Assembly (NCBI RefSeq): GCF_900115745.1
Contig: NZ_FOXP01000009.1
Coordinates: 62,001-126,000 of the forward strand
Direction of reading: 5' to 3'
Source of the DNA: Sphingomonas rubra
Lineage (GTDB): Bacteria; Pseudomonadota; Alphaproteobacteria; Sphingomonadales; Sphingomonadaceae
DNA length: 64,000 nucleotides
Shown: in pieces, positions 50,301-59,018 of the stretch
Layout: the number at the start of each line of letters is the position of its first letter
How positions within the stretch are numbered: the first letter of the stretch is position 1
The notes under the pieces: generated by a model
What the model was told of the DNA's origin: nothing
The model's input: only the letters and a program-made list of their open reading frames with translations
Databases searched by the model: none
Translations under genes and position numbers: made by a program

Positions 50301-52384
50301 CCTTCGCCGCGAAGGTCGACACGCGTTACGCGCGCGACGAGATTCAGGGTAACGGCCTGTCCGGCCCCTACCGGCTGGGCGGGCGCGACATCGTGCCCAA
50401 CAGCGACAAGCTGCGCCTGGAAACGCGCGACCGGTTCCGCTCGGAACGCATCGTCGCGACCCGCCAGCTGACGCGGCACATCGACTACGACATCGACACC
50501 CGCCTGGGCACGGTGCGGTTCCGCGAGCCGGTGCTCGCGCGCGACCTCCGCCTCAACCCGCAATTCATCGTCGCCGAGTACGAGGTCGAGACCGGGCGCG
50601 CGGGCAAGCTCGCCGCCGCCGCGCGCGTCGCCGGACGGACGGGCGGGCTGGAACTGGGCGCGAGCGTGATCCGCGACGAGACCGCGGGCGCGGCAACCGT
50701 GGTCGGCGCCGACCTGCGCGCGACGCTGGCGGGCGGCACCGAACTGCGCGGCGAGCTGGCGACGGGCGGGCGGATGGGCCTGGCCGACGGTATCGCCTTC
50801 CTGGCCGAGGCGGAGCACCACGGCGCCGGCGTCGACCTACTGCTCTACGCGCGCCAGCAGGACGAGGCGTTCGGCGTCGGCCAGCAGAACCTGGTGGAGG
50901 CGGGGACGCGCAAGCTGGGGCTGGACACGCGCGTCGCGCTCGGCAGGCGGTGGAGCCTGACCGGCACCGGCTGGTATCAGCGCCAACTCTCGGGCACCGG
51001 CGAGCGTCTGGCGGGGGAGGGCCGGCTGGAATACCGCCGCGACGCGGGCACGGTGTTCGCCGGCGTGCAGGGCGCGGCCGACCGCGGGCTCGACGGACGC
51101 GATCGTCGCAGCCTGCTGGCGACGCTCGGCGGCAGCCGGCAACTGGGGGAAGCGCTGACGCTGTCGGCGCAGACGCAGGTTGCGCTGGGCGGCAAGGCGA
51201 GCGTCGACTTCCCCGCCCGCCACCAGCTGAACGCCGCCTGGCGGGTGCGGCCGGGCATCCGCCTCCTCGCCGGTTACGAGATCGCGCAAGGCCGCGATTT
51301 CACCACCGACACCGCGCAGATCGGCTTCGACCTGGCGCCGTGGACGGGCGCGAAGCTGTTCAGCACGCTGAACCAGCAGGCGGCCGATGGCGGGGGCGGC
51401 GAGAACGGCGCGCGCACCTTCGCCCAGTACGGGCTCAGTCAGTCGCTGCCGATCGGCAAACGCTGGAGCATCGACGCCACGCTGGACGCGTCGAGCACAG
51501 TCAGGGGACGCATTCCGGTGGCCGGCGGGATCAACGCCTTTCAACCGGTCGCGTCGGGCGGGTTCCTGGGGCAGGACCAGGTCAACGGCGACTATCTCGC
51601 GGTGACGATGGGGGCGAGCTATCGTGGAACCCGCTGGTCGTGGAACGGCCGGCTGGAGCGGCGCGACGCCGACCGCGAGGATCGCTGGGGCATCACCAGC
51701 AACCTGCTGCGCACGCTGGGCGAGGGGCGGACGCTCGCCTCCGGTCTCCGCGCCTATGCCGTCACGGCGCAGGGCGGGGCGCGGGCGACCTATGCCTCGG
51801 CCGATGTGGCGCTGGCGCTGCGGCCGCCGGGCAGCCGCTGGTCGGTGCTGGAGCGCGTCGAGCTGCGGCACGAGCACGCCGACGGTGCGATCACCGGCGC
51901 CAATCCGCTGGGCGTGCCCGCCTATAACGGGGCCGACCAGGTGACCTCGCGCGCGGTCAACAATCTCGCGGTCAACTATCGCAGCGGCGCGGAAGGGGCG
52001 GGGCACGCGACGGAGGCGACGGTGTATTACGGCGCCAAATACGTGCGCGGCCGGTTCGCCGACGACGTGTACGCGGGCTTCGTCGACGTGACCGGGTTCG
52101 AACTGCGGCAGGACGCCGGTCGCCGCGTCGACATCGGCGTGCAGGCGTCGGTGCAGCACGCGTGGGATGCGAACGGGCGCGGGCGCGGCGCCTGGGCGTG
52201 GAGCGGCGGGCCGTCCCTCGGCGTGTCGCCCGGCGGCAACACGTGGATCAGCGTCGGGTACAACGTCGCCGGCTACCGCGACCGCGATTTCGAGGCGGAC
52301 CGCTATACCCGGTCGGGACCTTATGTGACCATGCGCGTCAAGTTCGACCAGTCGCTGCTTCGGCTCGGCAGGCAGGGGCGATGA
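47378..52384 (+). CDS. Giant DUF11 / SdrD-B-like outer-membrane barrel protein of surface locus
   Basis: A 1668-residue protein. The order is: a signal peptide (about 1-24), an N-terminal sandwich region (about 25-340), DUF11 (about 353-470; LLLTKTASVREASPGDVVQY), an SdrD-B/prealbumin-like domain (about 481-545; IPGVRLMLEDGSFVVTDRNG), sandwich domains to about 830, then some 830 residues of alternating strands with the motif LYLRLERREFYALFGDFESG, ending TMRVKFDQSLLRL. The C-terminal half looks like a large outer-membrane beta-barrel. This resembles uncharacterised 'conserved repeat' proteins of sphingomonads. A strong Shine-Dalgarno lies before an ATC 15 codons upstream, so the true start is in doubt. 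Confidence 0.8.
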   Translation: MPRIRPLRWLLAALLSLAAAGVAGETVRVANTGVLRFADGTGAWAEVRSNTVALDVEQAKRPTTLAFYRPPDDYELTGMRCRTTPALAFTPAPVDEEAFARATKVAALDIYADMLLALDNPAGNRDPLVRETATITATVDDVAVALDLLETGADSGTFVGGVPATATGKHPDLVPCDVRGQRGGRLSLSFGGDASSLGSAATLLIDPAGFVFDSGSGALIDGAIVSLVDANGEPAIVYGDDGVSRYPSTVTSGAAVTDAGGRFYPALPGRYRFPYTLPGTYFLKVEPPGDYTAPSVVPLATLERLAHPGGAPFILNDASFGRALVLSSPDPFYADIPLDRPDGAPLPATGASLLLTKTASVREASPGDVVQYRLQLANRGTGEARALHVLDTLPSGLRYRRGSARGAAEPAVAADGRSLDFPIDPLGPAATREITYAVEIAPGAPVGEALNRARVTGEGVASNEAAASVRVQALLFSDALTVIGRVTGGDCGDPVDRRRGIPGVRLMLEDGSFVVTDRNGLYHFEGVPAGRHVVQLDTGSLPATHAPVACDADTRSAGSAISRFVEGQGGLLKRVDFQLRPTGKAPLAVDALPIAVADDATAAGNRDWTAGLVAGPADWLFPAADHNPRSAVQRVVVRHPAGTRVALRINGRRTDPLAFDGSEPAGEVAVSRWTGVPLGPGDNRLEADILGSDGRVVTQLSRIVHQAGAGVRATVDLAKSRLVADGLTRPLIAVRVVDAAGRPARAGTPVPFRVDQPYRAAAEVAVEQQRPLAGRGRTDPVAQVVGDDGYAFLALAPTTQGGAVRGVVRLADGEAVRASAFRAWLEAPARAWQVVGFGAGSIGYDTLRTRARSLPRGRRGEVVTDGQLALYAKGRIRGLWLLTLAYDSDGRYDPRRGLLGTIDPDRYYTVYGDGTVQGYDAPTRRKLYLRLERREFYALFGDFESGFTDTQLTRFNRTLNGVKAAYQGQGLSAAAFAAKVDTRYARDEIQGNGLSGPYRLGGRDIVPNSDKLRLETRDRFRSERIVATRQLTRHIDYDIDTRLGTVRFREPVLARDLRLNPQFIVAEYEVETGRAGKLAAAARVAGRTGGLELGASVIRDETAGAATVVGADLRATLAGGTELRGELATGGRMGLADGIAFLAEAEHHGAGVDLLLYARQQDEAFGVGQQNLVEAGTRKLGLDTRVALGRRWSLTGTGWYQRQLSGTGERLAGEGRLEYRRDAGTVFAGVQGAADRGLDGRDRRSLLATLGGSRQLGEALTLSAQTQVALGGKASVDFPARHQLNAAWRVRPGIRLLAGYEIAQGRDFTTDTAQIGFDLAPWTGAKLFSTLNQQAADGGGGENGARTFAQYGLSQSLPIGKRWSIDATLDASSTVRGRIPVAGGINAFQPVASGGFLGQDQVNGDYLAVTMGASYRGTRWSWNGRLERRDADREDRWGITSNLLRTLGEGRTLASGLRAYAVTAQGGARATYASADVALALRPPGSRWSVLERVELRHEHADGAITGANPLGVPAYNGADQVTSRAVNNLAVNYRSGAEGAGHATEATVYYGAKYVRGRFADDVYAGFVDVTGFELRQDAGRRVDIGVQASVQHAWDANGRGRGAWAWSGGPSLGVSPGGNTWISVGYNVAGYRDRDFEADRYTRSGPYVTMRVKFDQSLLRLGRQGR

Positions 52385-52502
52385 CCCGTGGACGACGCCG
52401 TGCGGCAACCTTTTGGCAACCCGTTACCGCCACAGCAGCCGGCATGGACACCGCCGGAGCCACGCGACGCACGACCATGCAACCGGTGGGAGGAAAGTGA
52501 CC

Positions 52503-53111
52503 ATGCTCAGCGATCAACCGGAACATGCCGGGGATGATCCCCTCGCCGCCGCCGACCGCCGCAGCGGCGGCAAGCGGCACCAGTCGGTGCTGCTGGTCGG
52601 GCGCGTGCAGCGCGGCGGCGTCGACGGTGCCTGCGTGGTCCACGACATCTCGCAACACGGGCTGATGGCGCGCTTCCCGGAGGCGCCCGCGGTCGGCGAC
52701 GAGCTGGTGGTGGAGGTGCGTGGACTGCCGCCGATGCGCGGCACGGTACGCTGGGTAAAGGGCCGCAAGGCCGGATTGCAATTCGCCGAATCGCAGCCGA
52801 TCGAGCAGGTGTTCCAGCTGAAGCGCGACGACGGGCTCGTATCGCGCCCGCCGCGCTTCGCGCTGTCCGGCCCGGTGACGCTGCGCCTGGAGGGCGAGCG
52901 GGTCACGGCCGAGGCGGTCGACATCTCGGCAGGCGGCGTCAAGCTCGCCACCGGCGAGGCGGTCGACGCGGGACAGACCGGCCAGGTGACGCTGGTGGAT
53001 ACCGGCACGGCGCTGTTCGGGCGGATCTGTTGGGCACAGGGCGGGCAGCTGGGTTTCCGCTTCTGCGCGCCGCTGCCGCTCGACGCCCTGTCCCGCATCC
53101 TCGAACGGTAG
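52503..53111 (+). CDS. PilZ-domain protein, two domains
   Basis: A 202-residue cytosolic protein with two PilZ-like beta-barrel domains (about 15-105 and 113-202). The first shows DRRSGGKRHQS followed by VHDISQHGLMARF; the second has RPPRFAL...AEAVDISAGGVKLA. The arginine-rich RxxxR and D/NxSxxG motifs that bind c-di-GMP are more complete in the second domain (SAGG). The ATG at 52503 has GGAGGA upstream. It follows the giant barrel protein after 118 bases, so it may regulate that locus or simply be its neighbour. Confidence 0.82.
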   Translation: MLSDQPEHAGDDPLAAADRRSGGKRHQSVLLVGRVQRGGVDGACVVHDISQHGLMARFPEAPAVGDELVVEVRGLPPMRGTVRWVKGRKAGLQFAESQPIEQVFQLKRDDGLVSRPPRFALSGPVTLRLEGERVTAEAVDISAGGVKLATGEAVDAGQTGQVTLVDTGTALFGRICWAQGGQLGFRFCAPLPLDALSRILER

Positions 53112-53183
53112 GCCGGAGCCTAAGTCCCCGCATCGGAGACCTTTTCGCCGCTGTTTCGTTCGCATCGGGAACGAAGGACAGCC

Positions 53184-54602
53184 ATGGTCACCAATCCCCG
53201 TTTATCCGGACAAGTGGCGGCGCGCGCCCACCACTCGCCCGCCGCCGCGCTGCTGCGGAAGATCGAACCGTTCTTCGCGATCGGCCAGGTATCGGGCGGG
53301 CCGCTGCTGCTGGCGTCGATCCTGGCCCTGGTCGTCGTCAACACGGACGTGGGCGACGCCTATATCCGCCTGTGGGAGCGGTCGATCAGCCTCAGCTACG
53401 GCAGCTGGACGATCTCGCGATCGGCGGCGGAATGGGTCAACGACGCGCTGATGCCGTTGTTCTTCCTCATCATCGGCACGGAGGTGAAGCGCGAGTTCGT
53501 CAAGGGATCGCTGGCGTCGCTGCGCACCGCGATCTTCCCGGTGGCGGGCGCGATCGGCGGGCTGGTGGTGCCGATCGCGATCTTCGTCGCGTTCAACCGG
53601 GGCGAGCCGACGGTGCACGGCTGGGGCATCGTCGCGGCGATGGATACCGCGTTCAGCCTGGCGATCGTCGCCATGTTCACCACGCGGCTGCCGGGCTCGG
53701 TGCGCGCGGTGCTGCTTGCCTTCGCCGCGATCGACGATGTGTTCGGTCTCTTGGTGATCGCCATCGCCTATACCGCGCAGCTCGACGCCTGGTTCCTGCT
53801 GCTCGCCGCGGTGGCGTACGGCATCATCCTGGGGTTGCTGCGCCTGCGCTGGGTGGCGCCGATCCCCTACGTGCTGCTCGGCGTGGTGGTGTGGATCGGG
53901 GTGTTCGCGTCGGGCGTCCACCCGACGATCGCAGGAGTGGCGGTCGGGCTGTTGCTGCCGACCAGTTCGCGCCTGTCGGAACGCCGCTTCGCCGAGCGCG
54001 TCCAGCAGCCGCTGGACCAGTTCAAGGAAGCGCGCGTCGCTGCCGAAGAGGCGGAGGACGACGCCGCGGCCGAGCAGCATCACCGCCGCGCGCAGAAGCG
54101 GCTGGGCTATATCCACGAGATGACGGCGGCGACCGATGAGGCGGCGGAGCGGCTGGTCCGCATCCTGACGCCGTGGGTGTCGTACATCGTGCTGCCGCTG
54201 TTCGCGCTGTCCAACGTCCGCATCCATTTCTCGGCGGAGTTGCTGGCGGAGGCGATCGGCTCGCCGCTGACGGGCGGCATCGTCGCGGGGCTCGCGCTCG
54301 GCAAGCCGATCGGTTTCCTCGCCGCGACGTGGCTGGCGACCAGGGTCGGCGCGGCAAGACTGCCGGAGGGCGTCAACTGGCGCATGGTGCTGGGCATCGG
54401 TGGGCTGGCGGGGATCGGCTTCACGCTGTCGCTGTTCATCGCCGAACTCGCCTTCGTCGACGAGGGTGAGATCGAGCTGGCCGCGGTGGCGATCCTCGCG
54501 GCATCGCTGGTCGCCGGGCTGTTCGGCTATCTGGTGCTGTGGAGCGCCGCCGCACCGGTCGGATCGGATGAAGCATCACCCGCCGATGCGGGGTCCCCGT
54601 GA
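53184..54602 (+). CDS. nhaA: Na+/H+ antiporter NhaA
   Basis: A 472-residue inner-membrane antiporter that exports Na+ in exchange for two protons. Key acidic residues are D154 (AAMDTAFSLA) and the pair D184-D185 (FAAIDDVFGLL), which form the ion site. There are about 12 membrane segments. It is longer than E. coli NhaA because of a charged helical insert (about 275-315, EEAEDDAAAEQHHRRAQKR) before PWVSYIVLPLFALSN. Probably monocistronic. It is followed by a tRNA gene on the other strand. Confidence 0.95.
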   Translation: MVTNPRLSGQVAARAHHSPAAALLRKIEPFFAIGQVSGGPLLLASILALVVVNTDVGDAYIRLWERSISLSYGSWTISRSAAEWVNDALMPLFFLIIGTEVKREFVKGSLASLRTAIFPVAGAIGGLVVPIAIFVAFNRGEPTVHGWGIVAAMDTAFSLAIVAMFTTRLPGSVRAVLLAFAAIDDVFGLLVIAIAYTAQLDAWFLLLAAVAYGIILGLLRLRWVAPIPYVLLGVVVWIGVFASGVHPTIAGVAVGLLLPTSSRLSERRFAERVQQPLDQFKEARVAAEEAEDDAAAEQHHRRAQKRLGYIHEMTAATDEAAERLVRILTPWVSYIVLPLFALSNVRIHFSAELLAEAIGSPLTGGIVAGLALGKPIGFLAATWLATRVGAARLPEGVNWRMVLGIGGLAGIGFTLSLFIAELAFVDEGEIELAAVAILAASLVAGLFGYLVLWSAAAPVGSDEASPADAGSP

Positions 54603-54626
54603 AGGGGGGATGTTCATCGATAGGGA

Positions 54627-54713
54627 TGGTGCGGCCGAGAAGACTCGAACTTCCACGGGCTTTCGCCCACAACGACCTCAACGTTGCGCGTCTACCAATT
54701 CCGCCACGGCCGC
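54627..54713 (-). tRNA. tRNA-Leu (anticodon GAG)
   Basis: An 87-base tRNA on the minus strand with the 3' CCA encoded. The acceptor stem is GCGGCCG / CGGCCGC, the D-arm contains GAATTGGTAGACGC, the anticodon stem-loop is CAACG-TTGAGGT-CGTTG with anticodon GAG, the long variable arm (GGGCGAAAGCCC) is typical of leucine tRNA, and the T-loop is GTTCGAGTC. It decodes CUC and CUU. Confidence 0.96.
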
Positions 54714-54804
54714 CCGTGTCATGCCGGCGGAGGCTCCGCTGGCTGGTAGGCGAGCGCCCCTAGCAGCGCTCCCACCCCCACGCAACGGCTTTCATGCGAC
54801 CCCC

Positions 54805-55584
54805 TTACGTATCGCTGCCGACGAAGCTCAACTCCAGCTGCTTGGAATTGGCCGGCACGTCGAGCTTGGCCGAGTTGAAATCGACGGTGCCACCGGGCGG
54901 CAGCGTCCGCCGCTCGGGCGTGATCGTCCAGCTGTACACGGTGCGCCCCCCGCCGCCGGCCGCGTCCTTCAGCTCGACGAGGATGTCGGGCACGCGCTGC
55001 CGGGTCGAGGACGGGTTCACCACCTGGCCGCTGACGGCGAACAGTTCGGACCCGTTCTCCAGCTCACGCCGCTCGATCGGGTTGTCGCGCAGGCGCAGCG
55101 GCGTTTCCGCCGGGCCGACCGAGAGGCCGAACTGGTTGGCGAGTCCGGGCGCGCCCGACCACAGGATCGCGGCGACGCCGAGCAGCATCAGCAGCCCCGC
55201 CGCCAGCGCCAGCGCCGTCCAGCGCCGCGCCGGATTGCGACGGGCGTGGATTGGCGGCCGGTGGGCAAACGCGTCGTAGCTCTGCGCACCGTAATCGACC
55301 GGCGAGACGACCGGCGGCACCGGCGCGACCCGCTCCACGGGCGCGGGCGCCGGCATCGTGGGGAAGGGCACCGACGACACCGGGATCGATGATGGCGGCG
55401 GATCGATCTCGGCCGCCGGCGGCGATGGCGGAGATGCCGGCGAGGCGGCGGTGAGGTCCAGCACCGCCGGCTCCTGGAACCAGCTGTGGCGGCAATTGGC
55501 GCAGCGCACCGTGCGCCCCTCCACGCCGATCGCGCTGTCGGGCACCAGGTAACGGGTGCGGCACTCGGGGCATTCGAGGATCAT
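54805..55584 (-). CDS. Zinc-ribbon / DUF3426 membrane protein
   Basis: A 259-residue protein with an N-terminal zinc ribbon (C5-P-E-C8 and C28-A-N-C31, MJ0042 type), a long Pro/Ala/Ser linker (about 45-110), one membrane helix (about 123-143, [21 protein letters not shown]) and a periplasmic DUF3426 sandwich ([40 protein letters not shown]). Function unknown; genes of this type are regularly found divergent from ftsE-ftsX in alphaproteobacteria, as here. The ATG at 55584 begins [12 protein letters not shown]. Confidence 0.88.
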   Translation of the reverse strand: MILECPECRTRYLVPDSAIGVEGRTVRCANCRHSWFQEPAVLDLTAASPASPPSPPAAEIDPPPSSIPVSSVPFPTMPAPAPVERVAPVPPVVSPVDYGAQSYDAFAHRPPIHARRNPARRWTALALAAGLLMLLGVAAILWSGAPGLANQFGLSVGPAETPLRLRDNPIERRELENGSELFAVSGQVVNPSSTRQRVPDILVELKDAAGGGGRTVYSWTITPERRTLPPGGTVDFNSAKLDVPANSKQLELSFVGSDT

Positions 55585-55702
55585 GATGGTTGCGCGACGC
55601 CTTACCGGGCCGTGCTTGGCCCCCCGCCGGTCAATGTGACACGGCGGCCGCGCCACTGGCAAGCTTGAAGCCGCCGGTCGCTCATGCCAAACCCTGCGGC
55701 TC

Positions 55703-56407
55703 ATGGCGACGATCGTTCAGTTCGAGAATGTCGGCCTGCGCTACGGCACCGGGACGGAGACGCTGATCGACCTGAGCTTCTCGCTGCAGGGCGGCGCCTT
55801 CTACTTCGTGACGGGCGCGAGCGGCGCGGGCAAGACGTCGCTGCTGCGCCTCCTCTACCTGGCGCAGCGGCCCAGCCGCGGCATCATCCGCCTGTTCGGC
55901 GAGGACGCGGTGGTGCTGCCGCGGGCGCGGCTGCCGGGATTTCGGCGGCGCATCGGCGTCGTCTTCCAGGATTTCCGGCTGGTGCCGCATCTGTCGGCGG
56001 CGGACAACGTCGCCCTGCCGCTGCGCGTCGCGGGCATGAACGAGCGCGAGGTAAAGCAGTCGGTGCGCGAGATGCTGGCCTGGGTCGGCCTCGCCGACTG
56101 GGCGGAGGCGCGGCCGGAGACGCTGTCGGGCGGCGAGCAGCAGCGCGTCGCCATCGCCCGCGCGGTGATCGCCCGGCCGGAGGTGCTGGTCGCCGACGAG
56201 CCCACCGGCAACGTCGATCCCGAGATGGCGGATCGGCTGATCCACCTGTTCGATTCGCTCAATCGGCTCGGCACCACGGTGGTGGTGGCGACGCACGACC
56301 TGCACCTGCTGTCGCGTATTCCCACGGCACGGATGATGCGGCTGGAGGAGGGGCGGCTGCTCGACCCCACGGGATCGCTGCGCCACCCGCCGGAGGGCGA
56401 GGCGTGA
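55703..56407 (+). CDS. ftsE: Cell division ABC transporter ATPase FtsE
   Basis: A 234-residue ABC ATPase that, with FtsX, activates cell-wall hydrolases at the septum. Walker A is GASGAGKT (38-45), the signature is LSGGEQQR, and Walker B is [14 protein letters not shown]. The start [22 protein letters not shown] matches FtsE. Its stop overlaps the ftsX GTG start. The divergent partner is the zinc-ribbon gene. Confidence 0.93.
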   Translation: MATIVQFENVGLRYGTGTETLIDLSFSLQGGAFYFVTGASGAGKTSLLRLLYLAQRPSRGIIRLFGEDAVVLPRARLPGFRRRIGVVFQDFRLVPHLSAADNVALPLRVAGMNEREVKQSVREMLAWVGLADWAEARPETLSGGEQQRVAIARAVIARPEVLVADEPTGNVDPEMADRLIHLFDSLNRLGTTVVVATHDLHLLSRIPTARMMRLEEGRLLDPTGSLRHPPEGEA

Positions 56408-57300
56408 GGATGCGGATTGGGGGACGCGCCGCCGCCGGGCGGGTGCTGGACGAGGCGCCGGGCCTGCGCGCGATGACCGCGGTGATGGCGATCATGATGT
56501 TCCTGACCGTGCTCGCCGCCGCGCTGGGGCTCGGCACGGCGGCGGCGGGGGCGCTGATCGACCGGCAGCTCGCCGGGCGGCTGACGGTGCAGGTGGTGGA
56601 GGGCGACCGGGCCCGCGCCGACGCCGCGGCGGCGCGGGTGCTGGCGGCGCTGCGGCGAAGCCGCGACGTGGTCCGCGCGACGCCGGTGCCGCGCGCGGAG
56701 CTGGAGCAACTGCTGCGCCCCTGGCTGGGCAGCGACGCCGCCGATGCCGGGCTGCCGGTGCCCGCGATGATCGACGTCGACCTCGCCCGCGGCGGCAGCG
56801 ACGCCGCGGTCGCGCGCGTTGCGGCGGTGGCGACGGCGGCCAGCCCGGCGGCGCGGGTCGATCGCCATGCGCGCTGGATGTCGCCGGTCGGCGGGCTGAT
56901 GCGGTCGCTCAGCTGGCTGGCGGCCGGGATCGTGCTGCTGATGGCGGCGGCGACCGCGGCGGTGGTCGTGCTGGCCGCGCGCGCCGGGCTGGAGGCGCAT
57001 CGCGGCACCATCGGCGTCATGCACATGCTGGGCGCGACCGACGTGCAGCTGGCGCGTCTGTTCCAGCGGCGGATCACCGCCGACGCGCTGATCGGCGGGC
57101 TGGCCGGCACCGTCGCGGCGATGGCGGTGGCCGCCGCGGTCGGCCGGCAGCTGTTGACCTTGGGGTCGGAGCTGGTCGGCGGCGTCGCGCTGGCGCCGGC
57201 CGACTGGATCGCACTGGCGCTGCTGCCGCTCGGCTTCGCCCTGCTCGCGACGCTGGCCGCGCGGTGGACGGTGACGCGGGCGCTCGGACGGACGCTGTGA
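56404..57300 (+). CDS. ftsX: Cell division protein FtsX
   Basis: A 298-residue membrane protein with four helices and a periplasmic loop between the first and second (about 50-150), the standard FtsX layout. The first helix is TAVMAIMMFLTVLAAALGLG. The cytoplasmic coupling segment HRGTIGVMHMLGATDVQLARLFQRR is typical. GTG at 56404 has GGAGGG six bases upstream and overlaps the ftsE stop; an ATG two codons later is also possible. It forms a complex with FtsE. Confidence 0.9.
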   Translation: MRMRIGGRAAAGRVLDEAPGLRAMTAVMAIMMFLTVLAAALGLGTAAAGALIDRQLAGRLTVQVVEGDRARADAAAARVLAALRRSRDVVRATPVPRAELEQLLRPWLGSDAADAGLPVPAMIDVDLARGGSDAAVARVAAVATAASPAARVDRHARWMSPVGGLMRSLSWLAAGIVLLMAAATAAVVVLAARAGLEAHRGTIGVMHMLGATDVQLARLFQRRITADALIGGLAGTVAAMAVAAAVGRQLLTLGSELVGGVALAPADWIALALLPLGFALLATLAARWTVTRALGRTL

Positions 57301-57310
57301 GGGCGGGGTC

Positions 57311-57847
57311 GTGATCGTGCGGACGCTCAGCGTGGCGCTGCTCGCCTGGTGCCTCGGCTTCGCGGCGTTCATGCTGCTGCTGCCGGCACCGCTGGAGGGC
57401 AACACGACCGACGCGGTGGTGGTGCCGACCGGGGCGCCGGGGCGGATCGATCGCGGCTTGGCGCTGATGGCCCGGCACCAGGCGCGCCGGATGCTGGTGA
57501 CCGGCGTGGGCGCGGGCGTGCGGCCGGTCGACCTGCAGCGGACCTATCACGCCTCGCCGCGGCTGATCGCCTGCTGCGTCGACCTGGGCGACGAGGCGGT
57601 CGATACCCGCTCCAACGCCGCCGAGACCGCGGCCTGGGTGGCCAGGCACCGCTTCGGCAGCGTCCGCCTGGTCACCTCCGACTGGCACCTGCCGCGCGCG
57701 CGCATGGAGCTGGCGGCCGCACTCGGCCCGCGGGTGGTGGTGCTGGGCGACGGGGTGCCGAGCAGCCCGCGACTGGGCACGCTGGTCAACGAGTACAACA
57801 AGCTGCTGCTGCGCCGGGTGGCGCTGTGGCTGGGGATCGGCGCATGA
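57311..57847 (+). CDS. YdcF-family (DUF218) protein
   Basis: A 178-residue protein with one N-terminal membrane helix and a DUF218 domain: TDAVVVPTGAPGRIDRGLAL, RRMLVTGVGAG, the DTRSNAAETAAW motif and RLVTSDWHLPRARMEL. Members include SanA and ElyC, linked to envelope and peptidoglycan or enterobacterial common antigen carrier control; the biochemical role is unsettled. GTG start at 57311. The stop overlaps the plsC start (ATGA), which puts it in the ftsE-ftsX-plsC group. Confidence 0.88.
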   Translation: MIVRTLSVALLAWCLGFAAFMLLLPAPLEGNTTDAVVVPTGAPGRIDRGLALMARHQARRMLVTGVGAGVRPVDLQRTYHASPRLIACCVDLGDEAVDTRSNAAETAAWVARHRFGSVRLVTSDWHLPRARMELAAALGPRVVVLGDGVPSSPRLGTLVNEYNKLLLRRVALWLGIGA

Positions 57848-58554
57848 CCTGGCTCCGCAACATCGCCTTCGCGATCGTCTTCTACGGCGGGTCGGTGCCG
57901 ATCGTGCTGGCGACGCCGGTCAGCGCGCTGTTCGGCCAGCGGGCGGTGATCGCCAACGCCACGCTGTGGACGCGCTTCCACGCCTGGGCGGTGCGATGGC
58001 TGCTCGGCATCCGCGTCGTGGTGGAGGGGGAACGGCCCGCCGGCCCCGCCCTCTACGCCGCCAAACACCAGTCGATGTGGGAGACGCTGGAGCTGCAACA
58101 GCGGCTGGACGGGCCGGCGATGGTGCTGAAGCGCGAGCTGACGCGCATCCCGGTCTGGGGCTGGGCGGCGGTCCGCTACGGCGCCATCCCCGTCGACCGC
58201 GACGCCTCCGCCGCGGCGCTGCGCCGGATGATGAAGGCGGGGCAGGCGGCGCGGGCGCAGGGCCGGTCGGTGTTCATCTTCCCCGAAGGGACGCGCGTGC
58301 CGCCCGGAGAGGCGCCACCGCTGAAATCGGGCTTCGCCGGGCTCTACCGCGCGATCGGCCTGCCGGTGGTGCCCGTCGCGCTCGACGCCGGGCGGCTATG
58401 GCCCAAACGGGGGCTGAAGCGTGCCGGCACGATCACCCTGCGCTATGGTAAGACAATCCCCGCCGGCCTCCCGCGCGCGGAGATCGAGCGCCTGGTCCAC
58501 ACCGGCATGAACGCGCTGGAACCCGCGGCTCAGCCCGCCTTGCCGCCCGCCTGA
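57844..58554 (+). CDS. plsC: 1-acyl-sn-glycerol-3-phosphate acyltransferase
   Basis: A 236-residue membrane-associated acyltransferase that adds the second acyl chain to make phosphatidic acid. Motif I is H75-Q-S-M-W-E80, with Glu where the family usually has Asp; motif III is F146-P-E-G-T-R151. One N-terminal membrane helix is present. The ATG at 57844 overlaps the YdcF stop. The 3' end overlaps the convergent lipoprotein gene by 25 bases. Confidence 0.9.
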   Translation: MTWLRNIAFAIVFYGGSVPIVLATPVSALFGQRAVIANATLWTRFHAWAVRWLLGIRVVVEGERPAGPALYAAKHQSMWETLELQQRLDGPAMVLKRELTRIPVWGWAAVRYGAIPVDRDASAAALRRMMKAGQAARAQGRSVFIFPEGTRVPPGEAPPLKSGFAGLYRAIGLPVVPVALDAGRLWPKRGLKRAGTITLRYGKTIPAGLPRAEIERLVHTGMNALEPAAQPALPPA

Positions 58555-58913
58555 CGCAGTTCCGTCCGGTTGGTGACGGTGGCGGTGCCGCCTTCGCCGA
58601 TCGCGACGATCCACTGATTGCCGTCCTCGCACGTCGCCGCCCAGGTCGGCGGCGAGCCCTGGGCGGTCACCTCCGTCGCCTCGGTCACGCCCTGGCAATC
58701 GCGACCGGCATCGCGGATCGCGCGCAGCAGCACCGCGGTGCGCTGCCCGGCGGGCAGGTCGCGGATCGTCGCGGCGGTGTTGCCGTCCGGCGCGGCGACG
58801 TTCGCCGTCTCCGCGGCGTCGTTGCCGCCCGGCGATCCGCCGCACGCGGCGACCAGCATCAGCGGCGCGAGCAGGGCGGCGGGAAGGATCGACGTGCTTC
58901 GCGAACGGATCAT
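58530..58913 (-). CDS. Small predicted lipoprotein, unknown function
   Basis: A 127-residue exported protein with a lipobox (LMLVAAC24, followed by GGSPGGNDAAE). The mature part has two cysteines (RDCQG, ATCEDG) that may pair and a strand-rich end (GNQWIVAIGEGGTATVTN). I do not recognise the family. The ATG at 58913 is followed directly by the signal peptide. Tail-to-tail overlap with plsC. Confidence 0.72.
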   Translation of the reverse strand: MIRSRSTSILPAALLAPLMLVAACGGSPGGNDAAETANVAAPDGNTAATIRDLPAGQRTAVLLRAIRDAGRDCQGVTEATEVTAQGSPPTWAATCEDGNQWIVAIGEGGTATVTNRTELRQAGGKAG

Positions 58914-58989
58914 GGCTTCCTCCTGTTGTCCCGCTGAACGTCCGACCGGGCGGCGGGTTGCGGCAGGAAGGTTCGGCTTTCGTTGACAT

Positions 58990-59007
58990 TGGACAGGTCG
59001 TTGTCCA
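58990..59007 (+). promoter_or_regulatory. Palindromic operator of the yefM-yoeB pair
   Basis: TGGACA (58990-58995) and TGTCCA (59002-59007) form a perfect 6-bp inverted repeat with a 6-base spacer, 11 bases before the yefM start. A perfect -35 box TTGACA sits directly upstream at 58983-58988, though no good -10 is visible. YefM-type antitoxins bind palindromes near their promoter, so autorepression from here is likely. Confidence 0.6.
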
Positions 59008-59018
59008 CTTCTGCGGGT

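Noticed and set aside
52381..52500. 39-codon frame between the giant barrel protein and the PilZ gene
   Set aside because: It starts with an ATGA overlap but has no ribosome site of its own, no signal or motif, and its end is the PilZ ribosome-binding region.
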